Below, piece by piece: positions 1-10,046 of a DNA stretch of 64,000 nt. The notes under the pieces were generated by a model. The model made no database searches. It was not told where the DNA came from and saw only the letters and a list, made by a program, of their open reading frames with translations. The position numbers and the translations under genes are program-made. Position 1 is the stretch's first letter, and each line of letters opens with the position of its first letter. The DNA is from Hortaea werneckii (lineage: Eukaryota; Ascomycota; Dothideomycetes; Mycosphaerellales; Teratosphaeriaceae): the NCBI GenBank assembly GCA_037044905.1, contig JBAOKB010000045.1, positions 248,001-312,000 on the forward strand. Reading direction: 5' to 3'.

Positions 1-556
1 CTGGTTGTTGTGGACGAGAATCACCTGCAGTCCATCACAGCTCCGTCGGCAAGTGTTACCGTGCCTCTGCGCAGACAACAGCCCTCCCTCCTTCATCACC
101 CGCGGCTCGCTTCCGAGCTTGTCGCTGGCTGGCTGGCTGGCTGGTGGGCTTGTTGGCTGACGTGCCCGTCTACCTGAACCTCCACTGTCCACTTGCCCGC
201 CCACTACTTCCGCAATCGCAATCGCAGTCGCCGTCGCGAACCCACGCGCATTCAGTCACGGGAGCAGAAGGTGGGAAGGCAAAGGAAGCCGAGCAGGGGT
301 GAAGAATCGCGTTGTCCATCCATCTATCTCACCTGCAGCATCCACTCCCGTCCGTCCACGGGTCCCTTAGGTTGCCTGCCTGCGTGCCTGCCTTAGGCGC
401 GACGTCAAGCGTACGTGCTGGGTGAGCAAGCAGTGAGTGTGTCAGTGTGTGAGCGAGTGAGCTGGTGAGGTGACTGTCCCCAATCGCCTTGCCCTCCTGC
501 CTGCTGTCGCACCCTCCGCTCGCCGCTCCCATTGCGGAGCTGCCGTGTGCCGGTCT
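1..556 (+). promoter_or_regulatory. Upstream region and probable 5' UTR of YAK1
   Basis: No gene is supported here. The stretch is pyrimidine-rich and carries a (CTGG)5 microsatellite at 125-144 and a GTGAG/GTGTG-rich patch at 433-470. The open frame of YAK1 runs upstream to about 470 but has no ATG before 557, so this is best read as promoter plus leader. An unspliced leader intron cannot be excluded because several GTGAG strings occur at 421-470. Confidence 0.5.
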
Positions 557-3500
557 ATGGAACCTCAGCACGCCTACGCTGCGAACTCCGACTACGCCGC
601 CGCTGACCCTGCGAAGACTTCGGCGCCCACCTACACCACCCCGGGCGCGGCTGCGGCTGCGCGATATGCGCCTTCGTCGAACTTGAACCCCCCGCAACGC
701 GACTCCCTCCCCGCCAGCAACTCTGCGCAGCAATACGAGGCCTACAACACTACCCCGTCCATTGTCACCCGAGCCGCCTCGTTAGCCATTTCGTCCCCGG
801 AGGAATCAAGAACGGCACGGCAGCAGCGCGGCATGGATTACCACAATGGAGATACGGATGGCGACATGCCAATGGAGGATGCCGACCCATACAACAAGCA
901 GAAATATGCTGCCCGCCCACTGTCGAACGCAGGAGGCTACGCGCAGCAACAGAACAACCGACTATCTACACAATTCCTGCCGCAAGACGATGGGACTGGC
1001 TCCCAGTCGAGAGCGGCAGCCCGGTACTCGCCCATGAACACGTCACCCGCCTCGCCCGGCTACATGGCGAGCCCGCCGCAACAACACACCGCACAAATGG
1101 GCGGCTACACATCTTACACTCCACATCATTCGGCACGGGCATCGCCGACTCGCCAGAATCAATATACCAGCCCGACCCAGCAGAGATTCTACGCCTCCCC
1201 GCCATCTTCTTCTCGCGCGCACAGTTCGCAGCTCCCGCCACTGCAGTCGAACATGTCGCCGTCGAGCGGCTCGTACTTCCCTCAGTCCGCGACGCAGCAA
1301 TTGAACGCGGTCTTTGGCCAGGACCCACCGAGATCGCCATTGAACCAGCAACGCGAGCAGCTTCCTCCGGGCGACAAGGGCCCCGTGCCCCAATTCAGTA
1401 AGACCCAGCCAGGCGCTGACCTCCAAGCACGGGTCAACCGACAACCGCCCTTTCGACGAGCGAACCCTGAAGGTGGCTTCATTAGCCCGCTGCAGGCTCT
1501 GACCACGCACCTCCCCGCTACGTACCGCATCTGTAACCCATCCTTCCAGTATGAATCCTCAAGAAACCCGAGGAGAGTGCTCACAAAGCCCAGCAAGGGC
1601 GTGAAGAACGACGGATATGATAACGAGGAATCGGATTACATTCTGTATGTGAACGACATCCTGGGTTCAGAGGAGACCAACCACAAGAATCGCTACCTTA
1701 TTCTGGATGTTCTGGGACAGGGCACTTTTGGGCAAGTCGTCAAGTGTCAAAACCTCAAGACACAGGAGGTCGTTGCTGTCAAGGTGGTGAAGAACAAGAC
1801 GGCCTACTTCAACCAAAGTATGATGGAAGTGTCGGTCCTGGACTTGTTGAATGGCCGAATGGACAAGAACGACGACCATCATATCCTACGGCTTAAGGAC
1901 ACGTTCATCCACAGGCAACATCTGTGTCTCGTGTTCGAGTTGTTGAGCGTGAATTTGTATGAGTTGATCAAGCAGAATCAGTTCAGAGGATTGAGCACGA
2001 CGCTTGTCAGGGTGTTTGCGCAGCAGTTGCTGAACGGACTGTGCTTGTTGAACAAAGCGAGACTGATCCATTGCGATCTCAAGCCGGAAAACATTCTATT
2101 GAAGAAGTGAGTACTCCGCCTCCGACAGCTTGTGGTGTGCGATACTAATGTTTATCCAGCCTCGAATCACCTATCATCAAAATCATCGATTTCGGCTCGG
2201 CCTGCGACGAGCGGCAAACGGTCTATACGTATATCCAGTCGCGTTTCTACCGGTCCCCCGAGGTCTTGATGGGTCTCCCGTACAGTGCGGCGATTGACAT
2301 GTGGTCACTTGGTTGTATTGTCGTCGAGCTCTTTCTTGGTCTGCCGCTGTTCCCGGGTAGTTCAGAGTACAACCAGGTCTCGCGCATTACCGAGATGCTC
2401 GGGTTGCCGCCTAACTGGATGCTTGAAAATGGCAAGCAGAGTGGCGAGTTCTTTGAGCGTGTAACTGACGAGTTCGGTCGGCGAGGATGGAGGCTCAAGT
2501 CGATGGATCAGTATTCCCGAGAACATGGAACGAAGGAGCAGCCAAGCAAGAAGTACTTCAGTAGTACGAGATTACCTGAGATAATCAGGACCTATCCTAT
2601 GCCAAGGAAGGGCATGAAGCAGAATGAGATTGAGCGAGGTATGTCGAAATCTGCACGGAATCATGCGACAACGAGCTGACGTATTTTAGAAATGGCCAAT
2701 CGGGAAGCCTTCATTGACTTCACCCACGGTCTGCTCAACATTAACCCATTAGAGCGGTGGTCACCACAGCAGGCGCGCACGCATCCATTCATCACGCAGC
2801 AAAAGTACACCGGTCCGTTCCAGCCTCAGATGAATCTGAAGGCAACCTCACGATCACCTGCACCAGGCGTACAGCAGCAGCAGCAGCAGCAAGCCGAAGT
2901 CATGTCCAAGCAGCGTGCACAAGCACAGCAACAGCAGCAGGCAGCAGCGGCCCAACAAGCGGCCGCCACCTACGGCATGAGCCCAGCCTACCCAGCGAGT
3001 CCTGCCCACCAACAGCAAATGTACCAGAACATGTACTCCCCCCACCACGCCCAGAACGCCGCAGCCCCTCCTCCCTACCCAGCCAACCCACCCTCCACCT
3101 ACGCCAAACCCCCCATGTCCGCAGCCCCCATGATCCAACAACCCCCACCCGCCGCCGCCTCCCTGAACCCCTACCAACAACAACCCCCGCCCAACCTCTA
3201 CACGCAAGCCACGACGCGCGCCGGCCGCCAACGCGCCAGCACCCTCGACAACCAAAACGGCGGCGGCATCCCGCCCGCCCTCCAGCGCGTGGTGAGCCAC
3301 TTAGACCCCAACGCGCCTATCCGTCTGCAACCCAGTCCGGCTTATTACCCTCCTCCCCCCGAAGGCTCCGAGGTCAATTCCATCGGGAATATTGGCGGCA
3401 GACGCCGGACTAGTCGCGCCCGCCAGCCGGGCAATTTGCAGCAGGATCAGCAGCGGAATTTCATCCGGGTCCTCGAGGATCGCACGTTGGAGGAGGGGTG

Positions 3501-3558
3501 GCATGGTGGTGGTGGGGCTGGGACTGGTGCGGGGGGAAGTGGATGGGGGGGTGTGTAA
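557..3558 (+). CDS. YAK1: DYRK-family protein kinase Yak1
   Basis: Three exons, 557-2106, 2160-2638 and 2690-3558, give 965 aa. The ATG at 557 is the first in frame. The kinase domain spans roughly residues 380-710: glycine loop GQGTFGQV near 386, ATP-binding lysine K409 (AVKVVK), catalytic HCDLKPEN with D507, and DFG as DFGSAC with D527. The activation segment YTYIQSRFYRSPE contains the Y-x-Y (Y541) that DYRK kinases autophosphorylate. The N-terminal 350 residues and the C-terminal tail (about 735-965) are disordered and rich in Q, P, S and A, with a poly-Q run and a Gly-rich end, as in fungal Yak1. In yeasts Yak1 opposes PKA/TOR growth signalling and promotes stress responses; that role is inferred by orthology. 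Introns of 53 and 51 nt have GTGAGT/CAG and GTATGT/TAG borders. Confidence 0.95.
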
Positions 3559-4680
3559 AGGGGGATCGAGATGGGTGGGAGTTAAGAAGGAAAGAGGGGG
3601 GCGTTTTTACGAGCTTTATTCTTTTTTTTCTTTCTCCTGTGGGGGAAAGGTTACGGATATTCGTGTGCAGATGTCCCCCTTTCTTACTCTCCCTCCCTTT
3701 CGGACAATTGGAGGCGAAAAAGCTCAAGAACGAATCGAACGCGAGGATTTGGTTCGGATGGCCGGGTTGCTGTTGTCTGAGCAGCGATCGGACTGGAGAG
3801 TATGACCCCTTTCTTTTTGTCCAGAGAAGAGAGGAAGAACGGGAAGAAGAAGAAGTTGCCTCCTCGTTGTGGTAAAGAGGGAGTGGAGTGGAGTGGAGTG
3901 GAGGATAGAAAAGGGAGGGGCACAGGGGAGGAGATGTCTTTACCCGAGCGGGGATTTTTTTCTTCCCTCATTCTCCCTCCCGGGTGACTTTTGATTCTTA
4001 TGAGATGGACGATGCTGAAGAGGGTCCGAGAGGGAGGAAAGAGGGCGAGATACGCGTTGAAAGAGTGGGAGTCCCCCTTTCTTGGTTCGCCCTTTCCCGC
4101 CATCCTGTATACCCACCTACCGAACCCGGATACGTTTCTACGGCTTTCCTCTTTCTTCGCACGGAGTGTCTTCCATTATTAGGTTTCATGAATGGATGGA
4201 TGGATGGCTGGATGGATGGGCTTGCTCTTTGGTCTGAGTCCGTCGGGTGGAAGCGAGAAGAGGTGCAGTAGGAGGAGGTGCAGGAGGTGGTGGTGGTGGT
4301 GGTGGGGAGGGATGAATGTATTTTTTTTTTTGTGTCCAAAACGACCCAAATCTTTCCATACCATACCTCTCCCAAAAGGAAAAAGGAATAAAAAAAAAAG
4401 AATGGCTCGCTGCAATGACATGCGTGGTGGGGATTTTTTTCTCTATTCCGACATGGTTTTCTCTCTCGCTTTCTCTCTCTCTCTCTCTCTCGAAATGTAG
4501 TTCTGACCTTTCGTTCTCTCCGATAAGAAAGAACGAAAAAAGAAAAGAGGGCAAGAAAGAGAAGTCCGGATCTGACCCGGCTATTTCTGCTCTGCTCTGC
4601 TCTGCTCTGCTGTGCGCCCTGCCTTTGAACCGACTGACCGGGGGTTACATGTTGTCTGTTTTCCTTCTCTCCCCCGTTTT

Positions 4681-4798
4681 TCCCCTCTGGAGGGAGCGGA
4701 TGTTTGAGCTGCTAACCTGCATGGGAACGGAGACAGATTTTCCCTCTGGAGGAGCGGATGTTTGAGCTGCTAACCTACATGGGAACGGAGACAGAGAG
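4681..4798 (+). repeat. Two-copy tandem repeat, 60-bp unit
   Basis: Copy 1 (4681-4740) and copy 2 (4741-4798) share the core GGAGCGGATGTTTGAGCTGC followed by TAACCT(G/A)CATGGGAACGG. They differ by small indels at the left end and one substitution, so this is a recent direct duplication in noncoding DNA. Confidence 0.85.
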
Positions 4799-4911
4799 AA
4801 GGAGAGAGGGAGAGAGGGAGGGAGAGAAAAGGCGGAAAGGAAGCGAAAGGGAGAGGGAGAGGGAAAAAGGGAGAGGGAGAGGAAGGGAGAGAAAAGAAAA
4901 AAAGAAAAAGC
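4793..4911 (+). repeat. Polypurine tract (119 nt, two pyrimidines)
   Basis: On the plus strand this run is GA-rich with only two C residues (near 4833 and 4844). It lies about 230 nt past the stop of the minus-strand PEX14 gene, so in PEX14 transcripts it would read as a long CU tract. Mirror-like GA tracts of this type can form triplex (H-DNA) structures; that is a known property of such DNA, not shown here. Confidence 0.8.
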
Positions 4912-5137
4912 GGTTTATCCACTTTCGCAGACGAAAACAGAATAAAAAAGAGCATAGGGTCAAAAATAAAAAAAAAAAGATAAAAGTTATACCAAAGGTA
5001 ACATCATTACAAGTATCAGACCCCCTCTCCCCCCCTTCTTTACACCTCAAACTTGTCCTATCGTCTCCATTTTACCTCATCTCTTCTCTTTCCACCCTTC
5101 CCACCCTTCCCACATCATCATATCCCAGACCGGGCAT

Positions 5138-6453
5138 CTACTCCCGTGCATCCTCCACCCTCGCCCCCGTACCCGTAGCCGCAGTAGTAGCACCGCTCAC
5201 CTCACCCCCACCCTCTCCAGCCGATGACTTCTGCGCCTGTTGTTGCTGTTGTTCTTCACTCCTCTTCTTCGCAGCCAATTGCCATGACGGGATAGCCGCT
5301 TTACCTGCTCCTGCTCCACCGCCTCGGGCTCCGGCGCCGCTGCGTTCGAATGGACTGCTGTTTGCTTGGGCGCGGTCGGGGAAAGGGGAAGAGGACTGGG
5401 AGGGGTTGGAAGTGGTGTTGTCGATACCGTTGGATGCAGATGCGGGAGAGGAGGAGCCGTTTTGTTGGGGTTCTACAGGGGCGGTGGGGGCGGAGCCGTT
5501 TGTAAGAGGTTGTTGTTGTTGTTGTTGCTGTGCAGGAGCCGTCTGAGATGAATTCCCTCTGAAACCCAACTGCGACTGCTGTTGCTGCGCACCACCGACC
5601 GAACCACCGCCGCCCATACGATTCCCGACCAGAGTCTTCAGACTCCTGACTTCGGCAACCAATTCCTTTAACCGCTCCTCATCCCGCTCCCGCTCCTTCT
5701 CAATCGCGCGCGGGATCCCGTCCCTCAGACTCTCGACCTCCCTCGCCAACCGCCTCCCCTCCGCCTCCCGACTCTCATTCGCCTCGCGCATACGACCCAC
5801 CACGGCCTCGACCTCGCCCAACGCAGTATCCAACCTCTCCGTCCGCGCCTTCTCGGACTCCTTCAGCTCCGTCGTATCGCTGGCCAACTGATCCAGCAGC
5901 GCGAAGGCCCGCTCGAACGACTCGTCCACGGCGTGCTTGTCCTGTTCGAGCTGCGGAGGGGTGGGCGGGGAGATGAGTGGGATGATATACCGTTGCGCCG
6001 TCCAGTAGCACGCGTACCCGAAGCCGGATACGACGGTGGCCATGATGAACCAGTCGCGCCAGTCGCGGCGGGGGAGGTCGGGCGGGGACGGGTGGTGTTG
6101 CCAATAGGCGGGAGGGGGGTATTGGGAGGGGTTGCTGCTATATTGGGGGTATGGTTGTTGTTGTGGCTGTTGGGGTCGGTATTGGGATTGCGGGGGAGGG
6201 TAGGAGGCAGACGGGTCGGATGGGGATGGGGCTTGGCCGACGCGGGCGAGGGAGGCGTCGATTTCGTCTTGGGTGAGGTTCTTGGAGCGGAGGAAGGAGA
6301 GTTTTTGTTCGTAGGGGGCGGAGGCTACGGAGGGGTCTTGGAGGACTGGAGCGGGGAGGGTTAGTGGGTGTGAGGGGTGAGGATGGGGCGGAGGAGATGT
6401 GTGGACGTACAGGTCACGGCGCCTTGGATCAGCTCCTCCCGCGGCGCCGCCAT
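5138..6453 (-). CDS. PEX14: Peroxin 14, peroxisomal docking protein
   Basis: Two exons (6453-6411 and 6345-5138) give 416 aa. The 65-nt intron has GTACGT, a CACTAAC branch site and CTCCAG. The N-terminal domain (about residues 2-50) is the classic Pex14 Pex5/Pex19-binding fold: PREELI.., then FLQDPSV...P, a KLSFLRSKNLT segment and EIDASLARV. A P/Q/Y-rich linker leads to a hydrophobic segment near 110-135 (WFIMATVVSGFGYACYW), then a coiled coil at about 145-260 and a Q/S/P-rich tail. Pex14 is the membrane component of the docking complex that receives Pex5 and Pex7 cargo receptors during peroxisomal matrix import. The gene is divergent from NDC80 across 485 bp. Confidence 0.95.
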
Positions 6454-6938
6454 GATGGGGGTGGTGCTTCCAGTGGTGGTGGAGTGGGACAGATAGCGTA
6501 GAAGTCCTATCCTATGAGCAGCAGTATCAAGGCGTGAGAATACTACAGTACCTAGGTAGGTACTTAGGTATGTAGTAAATGCAGGTGGACTGAGATGGCT
6601 GGCGGGCAATGATGTACTTCGGGCCTCGGTATTTGCTCCTCGCCAAACCTTCCTTCCGAGTCCCGAGTCCAATCACCATCACAATCACGTGCACCTGCAT
6701 CTGCATCTGCGCCGCGCGAAGCTTCGCCGATAGCAACGCCTGTGTTTGGTGTTTACTTCGGTACATAGTATACACCCGCAGCTTCGCGCGCAAAACACCT
6801 CCACCACCACCACCACCACCACCACCCGAATCAGAAATACTCGCATCGCCACTCACCTCGCTGTCGCCACTTCCTCACACTCATCGCAAACATACCGTAA
6901 ACAACTTCAGTCGCTTCGGCGACATCCCTTCCCCCACC
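6454..6938. promoter_or_regulatory. Bidirectional promoter region PEX14/NDC80
   Basis: The 485 bp between the divergent PEX14 and NDC80 starts contain a CCAAT box (6669-6673), a CACGTG E-box (6686-6691), repeated CCTAGGTAGGTAC-type strings (about 6551-6572) and a CCA trinucleotide run (6801-6826) in the presumed NDC80 leader. No gene is supported inside it. Confidence 0.5.
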
Positions 6939-9503
6939 ATGTCGCAGAATGAACACCTCTTCTCCGTGCGACGTCCGCGCGAGGTGAGTCGCATTCATCC
7001 TCCCCGATGCGACATGTCTGCTTGGTCGCACTTTCGGCACATACTAACCATGCTCGATTCAGACCCTTGGCGCCGTCTCTCACAATGCCTCCGCCATCCC
7101 CATGCCTGCCTCCGCCATGAAACGGTCCACCTCCCAAAACAACCTCCACCAGCCGCCCGCCACGACCAACCACAAACGCACCACATCCAGCAGTCGCATG
7201 TCGCTGGCCCCCAATCGACCCGCGCAACCCGTCTTCCATCGCTCCTCGTCGGGCGGAAACCTCGACATGGGCGCCTTCTCCACCGTGAAGAGACCGAGCA
7301 CCGCCAACTTCCTCACTGGCACCGGCGGGAGACAGAGCTTTGCGCCCATGACATCCACTCCGGCCGCCAACCCGACCCAGATGCAGGAGAGTGCAGCACG
7401 ACGGAGCAGCGTCTACTCTGCCCGTCCATCATCTGGCTTTGGTCCGGCTGCCCACCAGTCCTTCTTCGCAACCGCCCCACCTCAGGCAGGCATCCCGCAA
7501 GACCCACGACGTCTTAGAGATCCTAACACGCGCGCCGTCATGGGTCAGGAGCTGATGGAGTTTCTTGCGCAACGTAACTTCGAGATGGAGATGAAGCATA
7601 CCCTCACCCACAAGACCATGACTTCTCCGACTCAGAAGGACTTCAACCTGATGTTCCACTTCCTCTACCATTGCATCGATCCCTCCTACCGCTTCCAGAA
7701 GAACATCGATGCCGAGGTCCCGCCGTTATTGAAGCAGCTGCGCTATCCGTTTGAGAAGAATATCAGCAAGAGTCAGCTGGCTGCTGTAGGTGGAAACAAC
7801 TGGTCGACTTTCCTGGGACTACTGCACTGGATGATGAACCTGGCCAAGATGATGGAGCAGTACAGTACCGGCGTTTACGACTCAGCGTGCGAGGAGAGCG
7901 GGTATGATGTCGCGGCCGACCGTATCACTTTCAATTTCCTGTCCGATGCCTACAAGGAGTGGTTGTCCATCGAAGACGACGATGACGATGAGGCCGAAGC
8001 GCAGAGGAGGATTCAGCCGCATGTGGATGCGATGGCTGCTAAATTCGAGGCGGCAAACCAATCAAATCTGGAGCAGGTGAAGATGCTAGAGGCCGAGAGT
8101 AAAGCGCTACAGGACCAAATTGACGAGCTGTCTAAGAGCGCACCGAAGTTGGCAAAGCTAGACGAGACGATCAAAGTATTGGAAGAGGACAAGGGTAAAT
8201 TCGAGCAATACAACCAGTCCATGGAGGCCAAGGTAGAAAAGTACCTCCACCGTGCCGATCTCCTCCAACAGGAAATTGAAAAATGCGAGGCCGAACTGCA
8301 AGAAGCGACATCCGAACGGGACGAGCTCCAACGAAAAGTCGATGAGCAAGGCCTTTCCGTTCAAGACATCGACCGCATGAACACAGAACGCGACCGTTTA
8401 CAACGAGGTGTCGAATCCACACAGCAGAAACTGGAAGAGAGCAAAGACCGCTGCAACAAGAAGGAATCCGAAACCGCCGCCAAACTGGAAGAGCTCGAAA
8501 CGGTCATCGAGCGGTACAACCGCATCGGGTACCAAATCGGCATCATCCCAACCACAGCACCGCACGCACAGGGACAAGACCTCGAACTCCGGCTGACCCT
8601 CAACGCGGGCCCGGACTTCTCCTCCTCCCAAATGGGCACCAGCCAACAAACCCCCGACCCGTCTTCCTCCTCCTCCTCATCCTCCTCAGACCGTCTCCTC
8701 TCCACCCCAACAACCGGCTACCAACCCACCCACCTCCTACCCCCCAACCACCTACCCACCACCAAACGCGCCCTCCAAGCCCTCCGCACCACCATCTCCG
8801 AACGCCGCACGCAAGCCCTGGACGACGACATGACGAAATCGGACATCCTCCAAAAGACCACCGAGGCGCTGGAGGACAAGTACTCGGAGCTGGAGACTTT
8901 GGGCCATCGCAAGCGCGCCGCCGAGGAGGAGTGGGAGAAGATGCGTGAGATCCTGTCCGCGCAGGGCATGGCGAGCGAGGCGCAGATTGAGCGCATGGAG
9001 AAGGAGTTGGGTCGCATGCGGCGCGAGGTCGGCGAGAGCGTGCAGATTTTGGAACAGAGGGAGATGGGGGTTGGTCTGGAGTAAGTTTTTTTTTTTTTTT
9101 TCCTAAGAAGAAGAAGAAGAAGAAGAATCAAAGCTAATCACTCAAATTTTCGACGTAAAACAGGTACGAACAACTCACCCTCCACTCCTCGGCCCTGCGC
9201 GAACAGCTGCACACGGAGCTCGAGCGCATGCTGAACGAGATCATCCGGTTCAAGATCCACATCCAGTCCTCGCTGGAAGGGTACGAGGAATTTGTCGCGG
9301 ATGAGGTGGAGAGGGAGTGTAGTAGTAATAGTGAGCAATCAGCGGCTCCGGTACAACAGCAGCAGTTGCAACAGTCGCAGTCGCAGCAGAGAATGAGGCG
9401 GGAGAGCGAAGGGGAAGGGGAGAGGGGTGGGTATGAGGGGAAAGAAGGGAGTGATGTGGAGATGATGGAGGAGGAGGGGGGCGGGGATCCTTTCGCTGCT
9501 TAA
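6939..9503 (+). CDS. NDC80: Kinetochore protein Ndc80 (Hec1)
   Basis: Three exons, 6939-6983, 7063-9080 and 9164-9503, give 800 aa. The first exon encodes only 15 residues; its intron has GTGAGT and a TACTAAC branch. The basic N-terminal tail (1-145) is followed by a calponin-homology domain (about 150-285) containing NFEMEMKHTLTHK, DPSYRF and NNWSTFLGLLHWM. Long coiled coils then run to about residue 750. A Ser-rich, Pro-rich insertion (about 525-585) falls where the Ndc80 loop is expected. The C-terminus has a Q-rich and acidic extension beyond the expected Spc24/Spc25-proximal coil, so the protein is longer than many homologues. The Ndc80 complex binds spindle microtubules at the outer kinetochore. 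The second intron (9081-9163) begins GTAAGT followed by a long T run. Confidence 0.95.
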
Positions 9504-10046
9504 GAGCATCCCCCAGGGGAACAGGCAGGATGAGGTATCTCGTTTTCTTTTCCTGTACGGCGAGGAGTTTTGAATGGTGTGAATGGAGTGGGGGAATGTG
9601 GGAAATTCTTTGGGCGTTTGGAGGGAGGGGAGTCCCTTTTCTATTATGTACGGTGTTCTTTTCTTTTTTTTTCCCCCTTCTTCTTCTTTTTGGATGAGAT
9701 GAAAGTAGCTATGAATGATATCCCCGATTCCCTTTTGTTCATTTTCTTTTCCTTTTCTTTGTCCTTGTGGCCTTCTGCCTTCTTCATCCACGCTCCCAAG
9801 CTTATTTTCCTGACCGTATGCTGCATTCGGAGGCAGAGAAGGAAAGATTGATCCCCACCCCTTCCAGCAACTTCCCCCCCCCCCCCCCCCCCAAAAAAAA
9901 AAGACAGAGTATGGGAGTGAAAAAGAAGAAAATTCAAATAAAAAGGAGCAGAGAGAGTGAGAAAGAGAAAAGGAGAAAGAAAAAAGATAGTGATAATTTC
10001 ATTCCTATGATCACATGTCTTCGTACACTATATCTACAAATTCTCT
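9504..10046. other. Convergent intergenic region NDC80/MEC1
   Basis: No gene is supported. The region holds T-rich strings (9660-9690), a C19 homopolymer directly followed by A10 (9874-9902), and then about 90 nt of purine-rich DNA reaching almost to the MEC1 stop codon. The composition resembles the YAK1/PEX14 convergent region. Confidence 0.7.
9874..9902 (+). repeat. C19-A10 homopolymer tract
   Basis: Nineteen consecutive C residues (9874-9892) are followed at once by ten A residues (9893-9902). Tract length is uncertain because such runs are prone to sequencing and assembly error and to slippage. Confidence 0.85.

Larger units (their letters stand above)
3559..5137. other. Convergent intergenic region rich in simple repeats
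   Basis: This lies between the 3' ends of YAK1 (+) and PEX14 (-). It has no supported gene. It is made of low-complexity DNA: GATG repeats near 4194-4220, a GGT run near 4286-4306, poly-T at 4320-4331, a CT microsatellite at 4471-4490, five TCTGC units at 4586-4610, a 60-bp tandem duplication at 4681-4798 and an almost pure purine tract at 4793-4911. The open frames across it are compositional artefacts. Confidence 0.7.

Noticed and set aside
470..556. Upstream extension of YAK1
   Set aside because: The open frame begins at a non-ATG codon; the first ATG is at 557.
3802..4765. Several 60-150 codon frames between YAK1 and PEX14
   Set aside because: All are low-complexity translations of GA, GT or CT repeats with no conserved features.
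4758..5546. 262-codon plus-strand frame over the polypurine tract and PEX14
   Set aside because: It is antisense to PEX14 and its composition is that of a GA microsatellite.
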